Shown here in pieces: positions 33,999-44,576 of a DNA stretch of 64,000 nt. A program made the translations under genes and the position numbers. Each line of letters opens with the position of its first letter. Position 1 is the stretch's first letter. Below the pieces are notes generated by a model. It was not told where the DNA came from, ran no database searches, and saw only the letters and a list, made by a program, of their open reading frames with translations. Origin of the DNA: Corynespora cassiicola (taxonomy: Eukaryota; Ascomycota; Dothideomycetes; Pleosporales; Corynesporascaceae); assembly GCA_022059125.1 (NCBI GenBank), contig JAEUWY010000005.1, forward strand, positions 248,001-312,000, read 5' to 3'.

Positions 33999-35470
33999 AT
34001 GGCTGAACCGGACGCAAAGGCGCCGCCTGCTGGCGGCGCATCCTCAGGGCCTGCCAGACCCCCTAAACCTCCGAATCCTGTCTGGCGGATGATGGGTGCG
34101 CTCCATCCATGACCTCTAATATCACATCGGCAGCCCCAGCTCACTGTTTAGGTCTACCCAACTTTCGCTTCAAGCTCCCGTCGCGCAATTGGATGATTTT
34201 CCTCAGCATCACGGGGACATGGACCGCCGCCGTCATGTACGATCGTCGTGAGAAGAGACGCATACAACGCAAGTGGACCAAGGTCGTCGAGCACATTGCC
34301 CAAGAGACGATAGACGAGCACCAAATGCCCCGGAAGATGACCATCTACCTCGGTGCGCCGCCCGCAGATGGGCTGGTTCCGGCAAGAGAGCACTTTAACG
34401 AGTACGTCAAGCCCATTCTGGTGGCCGCGGCGCTAGACTGGGACGCGATCGAGGGCCGGAGAGAGGGCGACGTCAGGGCGGGATTGGCCGAGCGGATACG
34501 CAAGCTGAGGAAGAAGAGGGGGGAGCAGAGTGCAGAGCCCATTGAGGAGGGCCTGGAGGACCTTTACGAGGCCATCAGGCAGAACTCAGGGGTCAAGGAA
34601 TGGAATGGCCCAGGTGGAGACATTGTCATTGGACGCCATACCTGGAAAGAGTACATCAGAGGTCTACATGAAGGGTGGTTAGGGCCGCTAGACCCCCCGC
34701 CAGTACCCGCGGAAGAGATTCCCGCCGCACCTGTGGATACGCCGTTCGAAGCTGCACCGGCCGCTCCAGCAACGCCAGCTCCTACCGCCGAGGGAACGTC
34801 GACCACACCCGTGCAGACTTTGACCGAGGCCATCTCCAATGCATCCGATGATGCTTCGCCCACCGCTGCTCCCAAGACTGAGGAGGCAGAGAAGCCAAAG
34901 GAAGATGAGAACAAGTCAAAGAAGAAGAAGCAGCCGCCTCCCTTCATCTCGACGTCCGAATACGAAAGCGCGGCGCTCTCTTCATTCTGCCCTCCTGCCC
35001 TGGGCCCATCGGCTGCGGTTCCTCTCCCTCACCTGCTCGGTTTCCTCAACTTCCCTATTCGCATGTACCGTTTCTTGAACCGCCGAAAGGTCGCAGATGA
35101 TGTTGGTCGACAGACGGCTGCCGCTGTGTTGGGTGCTTACCAGTTGTATGACGCACCCACTACGAATGCGTCTGTCGGAGATGATGGCCCCAAGTGGGAG
35201 CAGGAGCATTTGCTCCAGAATGAAGAGCCGGATTGGCACAAGACGGCGCGGGAGCGCAAAGATGATGATGGAAAGGAGCGCGTGTGGTTGGATGACATGG
35301 TCCTCGACCCGCGCATCGCAGAGCGCATGCGCAAGTTTGTGGTTAATGCCGACGACGAGGACCGAGCCAACAGGCTAGCCAGCGAGAAGCAGGACTCATG
35401 GTTCAGCTCGCTCTGGGCCAAGACGGAGAAGCAAAAGCAGCCCTGGGAAGGACTGACGGACGACGAATAA
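33999..35470 (+). CDS. TIM54: Mitochondrial inner membrane translocase subunit Tim54
   Basis: Subunit of the TIM22 carrier translocase of the mitochondrial inner membrane. Exons are 33999-34095 and 34152-35470 (471 aa; yeast Tim54 is 478). The 56-nt intron (GTGCGC to TTTAG) joins VWRMMG to LPNFRFKLPSRNW. One membrane segment lies at about 46-62 (WMIFLSITGTWTAAVMYDRREKRR), followed by a conserved block (KWTKVVEHIAQE, RKMTIYLGAPPADGL) and VKPILVAAALDW. A low-complexity Ala/Pro/Glu stretch at about 230-290 precedes a conserved region with LLGFLNFPIRMYRFLNRRK. The start is the first ATG of the short proline-rich exon, in CAACATGGC context. The interrupted tRNA-His lies about 200 bp upstream on the other strand. 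Confidence 0.9.
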
Positions 35471-35886
35471 GACTCTACTTCAACCTTGTGTTATAGAATT
35501 TCCGGCATACTGTAACAATAATCCTGTAGCATAGAGATGTCAGCGGGCGTATCACAGCAATTGACTAAATTCAATTTTGGGAACGAGTGGCATACGGCCT
35601 ATTTATGAATGACTTGCCTCTATCACTGTACTATAGTGAACAGCATGCCGTGATTCCGATTTACTTTAGGTACCTGGCCCTGAGTTCGTTCATGGATACC
35701 AGTCACGTGCACGTGAAGTGCTTGGCATGCCCCGCCCCCCCTCAGAAGCTTCGAGCGCAATTTACACTTGAAGCTAACCCCCGCGGCCCACTCCCTATCC
35801 CCTTCCCATTTACGCGTCTCTTCTGTCCCTGATCGTTTATTCCACGCATACCAATACACACTTCCAGCACAGTTGCAATTGCCGTC
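35471..35886. other. Intergenic region
   Basis: These 416 bp hold the 3' end of TIM54 and the promoter of SGT2. Nothing else recognised. Confidence 0.5.
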
Positions 35887-37119
35887 ATGGTAGGCTCCCC
35901 GCCTGTCTTCCCCCACCAATGCCACGTTCTTACAAGTACATAGGCAACCCCCCAGTCCAAGAAGCGCCTCGCGCTCGCCATCCTCGACTTCCTCCAGACC
36001 TCTCAGACAGACGGCTCCGTGGCCGCAGAGGATGCCGAGCAGCTCGAAGTCGCCGCCAACTGCATCTCTGAGGCCTTCAAGGTCGACCCCACCGACCAGG
36101 CTGCGGTCAAGGACGCGCTAGGCGGACAGAACCTGCTGGCCATCTACAACGTGTATGAGAAGCTAAAGGGAAAGACGACGGCCTCGACCGAGGGCAGCTC
36201 TTCTGCCTCAGAAGCCCGCCCCGCCACGCCGCAGACGCCGTCGACGAGCGCGACCGGCCCCAACAAGGATGAGGCCGAGCGTCTCAAGGGTCTTGGAAAC
36301 GAGGCCATGAAGCGCAAGGACTACGCAGCTGCCATCAAGCACTACACCGCTGCTCTCGACCTGATCCCCCTCAACCCCATCTACCTTTCCAACCGCGCCG
36401 CCGCCCACTCGGGCCTGGGCAAGCACGCCGAGGCCAAGGAGGACGCCGAGCTGGCCGTCGCTGCGGACCCCAAGTACAGCAAGGCCTGGTCGCGTCTGGG
36501 TCTGGCCAAGTTCGTCTTGGGTGACTCCAAGGGCGCCATGGAGGCGTACAAGGCGGGCATGGATGCTGAAGGCGGCGGCTCCGAGGTGATGCGCAAGGGC
36601 TACGAAACGGCGAAGAGGAGGTACGAAGAGGAGAGCGGCGACGTCGGCGCTCCAGATACCTCGCGAGGTGCTCCTGGCGGTGGTGGTGCGGGCGCGGGTG
36701 GTATGCCCGACTTGTCCTCGTTGGCTTCGATGCTCGGTGGTGGAGGTGGAGGTGGCGGAGGCGGCATGCCCGACCTGGCTGGCCTCATGAACAACCCCAT
36801 GATGCGCCAGATGGCCCAGAACCTCATGAGCAACCCCGACATGCTGAACAACATCATGAGCAACCCACGCGTAGCACAAATGGCCGAGCAGTTCGGCCGG
36901 GGAGGTGGTGGCGGCGGCGGCGGCGGCGGCGGTCCCAACCTGTCCGAAATGATGAACGACCCGTCCATTGCCGAGATGTGAGTAAAAGGATGGCTTTATT
37001 TGAAGGGGATTCACTGACATGTATACAGGGCCCGGAATTTCATGGGTGGCGCAGGAGGAGCAGGAGGCGGAGCTGGCGCTGGAGCTGGAGCTGGAGCTGG
37101 CCGGGGAGGTTCTTCATAG
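35887..37119 (+). CDS. SGT2: Small glutamine-rich TPR co-chaperone Sgt2
   Basis: Cytosolic co-chaperone handing tail-anchored proteins to the GET pathway. Exons are 35887-35889, 35956-36977 and 37029-37119 (371 aa). The first coding exon is the ATG alone, followed by a 66-nt intron (GTAGGC to CCCAG); the join gives MSKKRLALAILDFLQTS, the family N-terminus. An N-terminal Get4/5-binding dimer domain (1-70) is followed by three TPRs at about 106-206 (DEAERLKGLGNEAMKRKDY and on). Then come Gly-rich linkers, Met/Asn-rich substrate-binding repeats (NNPMMRQMAQNLMSNPDML) and a Gly/Ala tail. The second intron is 51 nt (GTGAGT to TACAG). Confidence 0.92.
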
Positions 37120-37505
37120 AAGCCCTTTAGAATGGCACTGGGGACAATGTAGCCGTGTTGGATAGCACACGTGTATATGATGCTCGAGGGTTTCACGACT
37201 AGACAGAAATGATACCATGCTTCACGATGAAAAAAAAGTATTGGGCCACGGCGGGCCCTTGTTATTTCTCTGAGCCTCGACAGGCAATCGATCCTCTACG
37301 TATGGATGAGATGATCAAGGTCTCTTTGCCGTGACTCTCTAGTTCATGCCTTGGAGCCCTGTACCTAGATGTTATGCCATGGGGTGCAACCAACCCAAAA
37401 GAACGGCCTGTTCCACACAGCGCTGGAGCTCTATCCAAACCAAACCACCCTCAGCCACCAACGTGCACATACGTACACGCACGAACCGAAGAACAAGACC
37501 CTCGC
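37120..37505. other. Convergent intergenic region
   Basis: These 386 bp lie between the 3' ends of SGT2 and TMA20. No element beyond short A-runs recognised. Confidence 0.5.
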
Positions 37506-38184
37506 TCATCCCAAGTTGAGTCCCCAAAGCCCATCGCCAAGGTAATGCCCCGCCTCACACGCCTGCCCCTTCTTCGTCTTCTTCATCTCCTCGGTCCCCA
37601 CCTTGAGCACGCCCACCATGCACGCATTCTCCTTGCCCTCGGCCTCAATAACGACCACCTCCCCCGCCTTCAGCTCCTCCTTGCCATACTTGCCCTCCCC
37701 ATCCTCGGGATCCCCCGGCAACCGCCCCCCCGCCGACGTCAACCCCGGCGCCATCAGCGTCGCGCCCGACAGCACGAACCGGATCGCGCCCCGGTCGATG
37801 CGCAGCCGGTGGAACGCGTCCGGGTACTTGTGCACGAGCTGCAGGTGCGGCATCAGCGCGTCGTCCATGTGCTGGAAGAAGAGCGGCGTGTTGCCGAGCG
37901 TGTACAGGCTCACGCGGTCGGGGAGCTTGACGAGGTCGAGTTGCTCCTTCTTGGGCAGGATGTCTTCGATGTAGGGCGTGAGGAGGGGGTAGGTTTCGAG
38001 GACTTTGGTGCGGATTCCGCGCTGGGCGCTGGATTTTACTTTGGATTTTGCGCCGGGGGTTATGCTGTTGGAAGGTTCAGTTAGTTTTGGGTCGTTTCGA
38101 GAGGGATGGGGTGGAGGAGGGAAAGGGAATGGAGGTGGGGGGAAAGGAAGAAGGGAATGCAGGGTCTTACTCCTTTTTAAACAT
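37506..38184 (-). CDS. TMA20: Translation machinery-associated protein 20 (MCT-1 homologue, PUA domain)
   Basis: Ribosome-binding protein that with Tma22 recycles 40S subunits and acts in re-initiation. Exons are 38171-38184 (14 nt: M F K K and two bases) and 37506-38064 (190 aa). The 106-nt intron (GTAAGACC to CAACAG) joins to MFKKDITPGAKSKVKSSAQR, the family N-terminus. The pre-PUA part reads KVLETYPLLTPYIEDILPKKEQLDLVKLPDRVSLY and the PUA domain follows at about 100-180 (IRFVLSGATLMAPGLTS to KGQACEAGHYLGDGLW). Yeast Tma20 is 181 aa. A 299-codon open frame through the intron is not the gene. Confidence 0.92.
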
Positions 38185-38615
38185 CTTGGAGGGATTGGAG
38201 AAGGGGTGGGTTGAGCTGGTGTTGGGTTGCTGTTTGGGTATACAGGTGGAATGGCGGGGGTTGAAGTTTCAAGTGCCCCGCAGTAGCAGCAGCAGCAGCA
38301 CCGGCGAGGCGCGCGGGCGGCCGGTCGGAGGTAGCGGTATGGCGGGGTGCAGGGACCGGATGTGCAACAGCCATCGGGATGTCGCGTGCGGACGTGCTCT
38401 GCCATCAGGACGTGTATTTGTTCTCGATTTTGTTGAGAGGTGAGGTTCCCTAAAAATACACAATATACTCTTATCTTCCTGAAGAAAACAACACAGTATC
38501 TTATTTATTTTTTGGACGTTTGTAAGAAAGCTATCTGGAACCAAAAACTTCCTCATCCCAACTCGCACAGGACGTGTATACGGTCCACCAAGATATACTT
38601 GCTGCTGAATCATGT
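38185..38615. other. Intergenic region
   Basis: These 431 bp hold the TMA20 promoter and the 3' flank of the DUF4360-like gene. A GCAGCAGCAG-type triplet run lies near 38283-38300. Confidence 0.5.
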
Positions 38616-39460
38616 CTAGCCTTGACACTTTTCCCAGTCATAGCTAAATCCCTGCTGTACGCCATAGTACTCTGCGTCTCCTTTAGCGTTTACAAGAGAT
38701 TCACTGGCGACGATACCTTTTGCTCCCTTCTTGTTGGACGAAAGAAACAGATCGGTTCTATATTTGAACACTCCGGCACCGCACTTGGGGAGTGCAATTC
38801 TCTTGGGAGCTTCCTCGACGGAAGAAAAGAATGTCTGTACGTCTTTTCCTGACGAAATCGGGCCATCGAGCGTGATGGTGTCGACGACCTTGATAGTGGC
38901 CATGTCAGCACCTATTATTCAATTCATGCAGCCTCAAAAGGAGAATTCAAGTCGCCATCTGTTGAATATAGGTTACCTTTCGAAACACGAAGACATACCT
39001 CTTCTTCGTCCTCAGCAAAGTACGTAAACTTCCACTCGGCCGTCACTCCCTCATCGAGCTCGTACGTCGCCATGACGCGCGTCCCATTCTTGTGCAGCTT
39101 GAATAGATAGTCGGCCTTGGGCTTGCGGTCGGGGAATCCATCCACTTCGGAGTACTGTAACGTCGTCTCGCACCACACGTGCGTCTCCGTGCCGTCCACA
39201 CTGGCCTTGATGTGCGGGTACGCAGTGTGCCAATAGTATATCTCAGAGCCGTCGACTGTGTTTGATCCAAACGTCGGGCGCGTACTATAGCCAGATGAGT
39301 GAGGCGAGGCGAAATCCGGACAGCCAGGTCCTTCGAGGGCTGTAATGTTGAATTCCCAAAAGTTGGGCAGGGTGCGAATAGGTGGTGCCGGTGGCGCTGA
39401 GGCTGCAACCACGAGTATGGAAGTGAAAAGGGGAACGAGAGCTGTGATTTGAAGTTTCAT
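38616..39460 (-). CDS. Secreted DUF4360-like protein
   Basis: Exons are 38977-39460 and 38616-38911 (259 aa); the 65-nt intron (GTAACC to AATAG) joins RVSKG to ADMATIKVVD and keeps frame, whereas a nearer GTATGT donor would not. Residues 1-21 are a signal peptide (MKLQITALVPLFTSILVVAASA). Features shared with fungal DUF4360 proteins are GPGCPDF near the N-terminus, spaced cysteines, and a C-terminal block, SSNKKGAKGIVASESL, ending in DWEKC. The match is partial, so the family call is moderate. Function is unknown; the family is typically secreted and common in plant- and insect-associated fungi. Confidence 0.65.
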
Positions 39461-39913
39461 CTTGAATCAAACAAGGGCTGTAGGTAATTGTGCTGTGGTT
39501 ATGGGCATTGCGCCATGTCGTGCACCTGCGTGCCTTTTATCCTAGAAGTTGTGGTTTCCCGTGACCATGGTGTAGTATTGACTATTCATTTGGAAGAATT
39601 TGTTCTGATTGCAGTATGCAGGATGTTGTCAGGAGGATGGACCCCGGAGGCTCATGTAACTAATTTACCCCACAATCACTATGGAGCTGCAGTGGCGTAT
39701 GCGGCGCTTTGTTGCGGGTCAGCCCTGCTGGAACTAGACAGCATTTATCATGTTCAAGTGCAAAAATCTGGAATGTCAGAGGATGTTATACGGTAATGGT
39801 AAAGTTTGGATCTAGAGCCCAGATGGGGGCCAAAACAGATCAACCAGCGGTAAGCATAAGACACGAGATTGCGGCACAGCAAATGCAATGGCCATTTCTT
39901 CTTTTTGCTCATT
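39461..39913. other. Divergent intergenic region
   Basis: These 453 bp separate two genes transcribed apart and hold both promoters. No element is recognised. Confidence 0.5.
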
Positions 39914-41068
39914 ATGGATGGATCGAAAAATGAAATATTTGTAACGGCTTTGGTTTTGGGTGGCTGCGGTTACTTGGGCAGCCACATAGTCGAAGCAGTC
40001 CGCGGAGACGGCGCTTTCGCGTCTATTGTCGCAGCGAGTCGAAATCCTAGCCGCTGGCACATCCCCGTGGTAACCTACAAAATATGTGACATCACAGATT
40101 GCACTAAAGTACTGGAGTTTCTTGATGAAGTACAACCCAATGTCATCTTCCATACGGTGGCGCCGGACCCCAATGCCAACTACCAAGTCCAATACAGCAT
40201 CAATTATCTCTCAACCAAGCAATTGCTGGAACTCGCACGAGACCATAATGCCTTCCGCGCATTCATCTATACTGAATCCGCCAAATCAATCGCTTCCGAG
40301 TCGCACACTCGGACAACGCCGTTGACAGAGGACCTTGCCGTTCTGCATAGCCTCTCCTCAAAGACTGCCCCTTATGACCGAACCAAAGGAGCCGCGGACG
40401 TCCTCGTCCGTGAGATGAACACCCCTGCAGTGTTGGGGCATATCTCTGAAGGATTTGAGGGAGTTTTGCTCACAGCAGTCATCCGTTGCCCAGCCATGTG
40501 TGGCCATCTGTATTCCCGAATCAGCGCCCCCATCCTACAGGTGTCCAATACCGCGGCAACGCGTGTGCAGCTGGGGAACAACACGGCAAAGCACGAGTGG
40601 CTCTACTTTGAGAGCGCCGCCCACGCGCACATATTAGCCGCCAAGGCGCTCCTCAACGACCGGCCACGGCCTCCCAACCTGCGTGTCGATGGCGAGGCCT
40701 TTTTCGTGACGGATGGGGAGCCCGTCAAGTTTTGGGACTTTTTGAGGAAGCTCTGGGATGAAGCTGGAGATCAGAGCTGCCAGGATATGAGCAAGGTCAC
40801 AGTGGTGCCCATGGGGTTGGTTGTAGCCTTAGCGACGGTAGTGGAATGGGTGCTTTGGATTTTCACCTTGGGAAGGATAAACCCAAGGCTCTCTGCAGGT
40901 GAACTACGTTATATAAATCATGGAACATGGTGGTCGATTGAAAAGGCAGGGGAGAGATTGGGATATGAACCTATATGTGGGACAGACGAGGGCGTCCGGA
41001 GAACAGTAGAGTGGTATAAAAAAAACAAGAACAAACGATGTGCAATTTTGCTGCCAAAAAATGCATAG
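39914..41068 (+). CDS. 3-beta-hydroxysteroid dehydrogenase/epimerase family protein (ERG26-like)
   Basis: NAD(P)-dependent extended SDR, 384 aa in one exon. The Rossmann motif GGCGYLGSH is at about 16-24; the catalytic Tyr154/Lys158 lie in YDRTK. RCPAMCGHLYSRI and the HEWLYFESAAHAHILAAKALL segment (KNxAHAHLLAA in relatives) are typical of the sterol 4-alpha-carboxylate decarboxylase (Erg26) group. A hydrophobic stretch at about 297-320 (VVALATVVEWVLWIF) suggests ER membrane association, and WWSIEKAGERLGYEP closes the fold. It may be a paralogue acting on another sterol or terpenoid. A start 15 codons upstream is possible but MDGSKNEIFV fits better. Confidence 0.8.
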   Translation: MDGSKNEIFVTALVLGGCGYLGSHIVEAVRGDGAFASIVAASRNPSRWHIPVVTYKICDITDCTKVLEFLDEVQPNVIFHTVAPDPNANYQVQYSINYLSTKQLLELARDHNAFRAFIYTESAKSIASESHTRTTPLTEDLAVLHSLSSKTAPYDRTKGAADVLVREMNTPAVLGHISEGFEGVLLTAVIRCPAMCGHLYSRISAPILQVSNTAATRVQLGNNTAKHEWLYFESAAHAHILAAKALLNDRPRPPNLRVDGEAFFVTDGEPVKFWDFLRKLWDEAGDQSCQDMSKVTVVPMGLVVALATVVEWVLWIFTLGRINPRLSAGELRYINHGTWWSIEKAGERLGYEPICGTDEGVRRTVEWYKKNKNKRCAILLPKNA

Positions 41069-41595
41069 ACGCTTATGCGAGTCCTTGGATACATTACCAA
41101 TGATTGTCGCCGGATCTCATCCACCATCGCGATGGGAGGCTTTTGGTGTTGCGGGGTAGATTGGCGTTATGTGGCTTGATCAGGCGCAACACAGCCACAG
41201 CTCAGCCACAGGGGTGACTTCATTCTTTGGCACGGGAAGCCTTAATGGCTGGAAGGGCAAAAGGCCGCCCTAGCCACCATGACTCTTTATGAATTCATGC
41301 CGCCTGCGCCCTTTCCCTTGTTTGTCTGACTGCAAAGGTAAGCTCTGCCCTTCTCTCTCGTATTTTGCCGGTTCCTGCCTGCCTCGCTGCACGCCTTTCT
41401 CGTTGCTGCCTTGGGCGTTCAACGCCATATAAACTTTTTTGCCCCTCCATGACTTTCCCACTGCACGCACCACAGACAAACATCTTGCTCACCCTCGCCG
41501 CGACAGCCCGCGGAAAGATAAACTCCTCCACGCGCCGACTCCCAATAAACCTCCCGAATTTGTCGCCCCTTTGTCGTCCGTACTCTCTGCGCACC
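41069..41595. other. Intergenic region / TRL1 5' leader
   Basis: These 527 bp include the promoter and leader of the tRNA ligase. The frame stays open upstream of the chosen start (to 41365), coding for a basic Ser/Arg/Leu-rich stretch; an alternative longer form is therefore conceivable. Confidence 0.5.
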
Positions 41596-44073
41596 ATGGC
41601 GCATCGCGACCAGGCACCGTATGCGCCCCAGGACCCGCACCAAGTACGGCAGCTCGTCCATTCACTCGAAGCTCACAAAGGCAAGGCGAAAAAGGGCCAG
41701 GGCGGCTTCTCGGTCCGCAAGCACACGTTCCCGCTGCCCAATGGCCGCACCGTCGACTCGTGGAAGATGAACGACTGGGACTACAAGAAGGAGAACCTCC
41801 CCACATATGCCCGCGGCCTCTTCACGTATCAGACACTGGATGGAAACACTGAGATTGCAGTGCGAGGATACGACAAGTTCTTTAACCACGGCGAGGTGCG
41901 CAAGACGGAGTGGCGCAACGTCGAGACGGACACGCGCGGCCCCTACGAACTGAGCGTCAAGGAGAACGGATGCATTATTTTCATTTCTGGGCTGGACGAC
42001 GGGACGCTTCTGGTTTGCAGCAAGCATTCGACGGGCGCGCGCGGCGATGTGGCCCTGAGCCACGCCATGGCTGGTGAGCGTTGGGCTGAGCGGCACCTGG
42101 CCAGCGTCGGCAAGACCAAGCAGGATCTCGCCCGGACGCTGCGGGAAATGAATGCCACACTCGTGGCCGAGTTGTGCGATGACGATTTCGAGGAGCACGT
42201 CTTAGCATATACCCCCGAGCAGGCCGGTCTCTACGTCCACGGCATCAATCTCAACCTGCCCGAATTCGCTACCTATCCCGGTCAGCTTGTCGACAAGTTT
42301 GCTGACGAGTGGGGAATGAAGAAGGTCATGTATCTGATGATGGACGATATCCACAAGGTTAGGTCTTTCCTGGACGAGGTCGCCGAGACGGGCAACTATG
42401 CAGGACGTGACACCGAGGGCTTCGTGATCCGCTGCCAGGCACGTGAGACAGATAACGGACCCTATGTCGACTGGTTCTTCAAGTACAAATTCGAAGAGCC
42501 GTACCTAATGTACCGTCAGTGGCGAGAGTGTACCAAGGCCATCATCTCGGGTAAGCCTCCGCGCTACAAGAAGCACGTCCAGATTACCAAGGAATATCTC
42601 GACTATGCGCGCAAGCGCTTCGTTCAGGAGCCAGGACTTGCCAAGCAGTACAACCAGAACCACGGCATCATTCAGCTCCGCGAAGACTTCCTCAAGGCTC
42701 GTGGAACCACTGGTGCTGATATTATCCGCCAAGAGTTGGCGAGCGGCGAGCACCAGGAGCAAAAGGGTGTTTCCCGAAACATTGTGCTCGTTCCTGTAGC
42801 GACCATCGGTTGCGGCAAGACGACACTGGCTCTCGCCTTGGTTAAACTGTTTGGATGGGGACACTTTCAGAACGACAACGTCAAGGCCAAGAAGGGTCGT
42901 GGCCAGATCTTCGCTGATACCATTTCTTCTCTGCTTGTTACTAACCCAGTTGTCATCGCCGACAGAAACAATCACCAAAAACGAGAGCGAGACCAGCTCA
43001 TCAACGATGTCTCTCGTACCATGTCGGATGCTCGTTTCGTCGCCCTACAATACGTTCACGACCGCTCCAACTATGACTCGATTCGCCAGGCCACGCGCGA
43101 CCGAGTCCTCGCCCGTGGCGATAATCACCAGACCATTCAGGCTGGCTCAAAGGGACCAGAGGAGATCATCGAGATTATGGAGGGCTTCATGTATCGCTTC
43201 CAGCCCGTCGACACATCCGAGGCTCCCGATGACATGTTCGACCTGGTGATCGATCTGGATCCCACTGTTTCTTCTCGCGAGAACTTGGATACTATTGTGA
43301 GCAAGATGTACGAGACATATCCTGCCTTATTCCAGGGCCGAGATATGCCGACCGACACTGACCTGGATGATGCCATCAACTGGGCCATGAACGACTACCG
43401 GCCAGACGTCAAGGTGGATCTCTCGAGGGGCGGTAACAAGAACAAGAACAAGCAGCAAGCCCAGCAGGAACCAAAGCCAAAGAAGCAGCCGCGGATGGAG
43501 TACTTTTCAGTCCGCTTGGATACCCAGCGAGTAGGCTCTATTCTCTCTGCCATGTTCAACAGCCAGGACGCCCAGACCGCAAAGTTTTACCGCCAGCTTG
43601 AGCAGACCCGTCGCGTGCAGAACGAATTCCACGTCACTCTGATACACCGAGCATCCGCCACAGACCACCAAGACTATTGGGGCAAGCTTATCAAGCTCAA
43701 CGACTCTGTTGTCCAGCAGACTGCTGAAAAGTCGTGGGAGCCCGAGCTGGGCAAGTGCGGAGTGCAGCTTGAGCGCCTTGTCTGGGACGACCGCATCATG
43801 TGCTTCGTCGTGCGCATGAACGGTTCGACCCGATTCCAAACCTTGAGCGAGGCCGGAAGCGCAAACGAGGAGGTGGCCTTCGAGAGTGTCAACCCGGTTG
43901 CTCACGTCACCGTCGGAACGGCGGGCCAGCACATCAAGCCCAAGGAGAGCAACGACCTGCTGCAGCGCTGGCTCAATGAGGGTTCTGGCGGCGATACGGG
44001 GATCCATGAGCTGGCAGTCAAGGGCAATGTGGTGTTGGATGGCAGCGTCAGGGGCGTACCGGGCCGGATGTGA
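41596..44073 (+). CDS. TRL1: Fungal tRNA ligase Trl1
   Basis: Joins tRNA halves after the splicing endonuclease cuts, and HAC1-type mRNA after Ire1. One exon, 825 aa (yeast 827). Three enzymatic parts are visible: the ligase domain with nucleotidyl Lys122 in SVKENGCIIF; the polynucleotide kinase P-loop GCGKTT at 405-410; and the cyclic phosphodiesterase with two HxT motifs, His679 (HVTLIHR) and His770 (HVTVGTAG). The start is in perfect context (CACCATGGC). The open frame extends 77 codons upstream with Ser/Arg/Leu-rich sequence, so a longer, possibly organelle-targeted form cannot be excluded. It faces NPR3 tail to tail across a minisatellite. Confidence 0.95.
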   Translation: MAHRDQAPYAPQDPHQVRQLVHSLEAHKGKAKKGQGGFSVRKHTFPLPNGRTVDSWKMNDWDYKKENLPTYARGLFTYQTLDGNTEIAVRGYDKFFNHGEVRKTEWRNVETDTRGPYELSVKENGCIIFISGLDDGTLLVCSKHSTGARGDVALSHAMAGERWAERHLASVGKTKQDLARTLREMNATLVAELCDDDFEEHVLAYTPEQAGLYVHGINLNLPEFATYPGQLVDKFADEWGMKKVMYLMMDDIHKVRSFLDEVAETGNYAGRDTEGFVIRCQARETDNGPYVDWFFKYKFEEPYLMYRQWRECTKAIISGKPPRYKKHVQITKEYLDYARKRFVQEPGLAKQYNQNHGIIQLREDFLKARGTTGADIIRQELASGEHQEQKGVSRNIVLVPVATIGCGKTTLALALVKLFGWGHFQNDNVKAKKGRGQIFADTISSLLVTNPVVIADRNNHQKRERDQLINDVSRTMSDARFVALQYVHDRSNYDSIRQATRDRVLARGDNHQTIQAGSKGPEEIIEIMEGFMYRFQPVDTSEAPDDMFDLVIDLDPTVSSRENLDTIVSKMYETYPALFQGRDMPTDTDLDDAINWAMNDYRPDVKVDLSRGGNKNKNKQQAQQEPKPKKQPRMEYFSVRLDTQRVGSILSAMFNSQDAQTAKFYRQLEQTRRVQNEFHVTLIHRASATDHQDYWGKLIKLNDSVVQQTAEKSWEPELGKCGVQLERLVWDDRIMCFVVRMNGSTRFQTLSEAGSANEEVAFESVNPVAHVTVGTAGQHIKPKESNDLLQRWLNEGSGGDTGIHELAVKGNVVLDGSVRGVPGRM

Positions 44074-44576
44074 GGATGGATTTCGTTGCATTTCGGAGCA
44101 GTGTCCGCTGAGGATTGAGTTCCAAGATGTAGTAAAACGGAGTTACTGTTGGAAGGATACAAAATCACACAGGTGTATGGCTTTGATGAATGAATTCGCA
44201 GAAAGGGCATAAGATACCACAAAGCATGACGATAACTCAATACAATGATTCCCTATGACAAAATTCAGAGATACACCGTGTTTTGAAAAGTTGGCTCAGG
44301 TTATACTTATATACACTACTAGGTAATACTTATACATGTCACTAGGTAATAGTTTACCAGGTAATACTGATAAAAAATACTACTAGGTAATACTCATGTT
44401 ACTAGGTAATACTTATGTTACTAGGTAATACTTATGTTACTAGGTAATACTTATGAAAAACACTATTAGGTAACACACGCATGTTACTAGGTAACAGTTT
44501 ACCAAGTAATACTTCTGAGCAATATGTAATACTTCTACACCATGCACTATCCCTTTAACCAACACACCACCCCCTC
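44074..44576. other. Convergent intergenic region
   Basis: These 503 bp hold the 3' flanks of TRL1 and NPR3. About half is the minisatellite listed separately. Confidence 0.6.
44301..44535. repeat. 19-bp minisatellite, core ACTAGGTAATACTTATGTT
   Basis: Three perfect 19-bp copies occupy 44398-44416, 44417-44435 and 44436-44454. Around them lie six or seven diverged units that keep the GGTAATA or GGTAACA core with variable spacing, out to about 44301 and 44535. The block is AT-rich and lies between convergent 3' ends, where it could supply polyadenylation signals for both genes. Confidence 0.85.

Noticed and set aside
36208..37020. Minus-strand frame of 270 codons opposite SGT2
   Set aside because: It is the antisense shadow of the Gly/Ala-rich SGT2 coding sequence and gives a His/Ala/Thr-rich product with no motif.
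37506..38405. A 299-codon form of the TMA20 frame
   Set aside because: It reads through the 106-nt intron and a Pro-rich 5' region. The 14-nt first exon gives the conserved MFKKDITPGAKSK start.
43507..44091. Minus-strand frame of 194 codons opposite TRL1
   Set aside because: Lies wholly over the conserved phosphodiesterase domain of TRL1 and has no motif.
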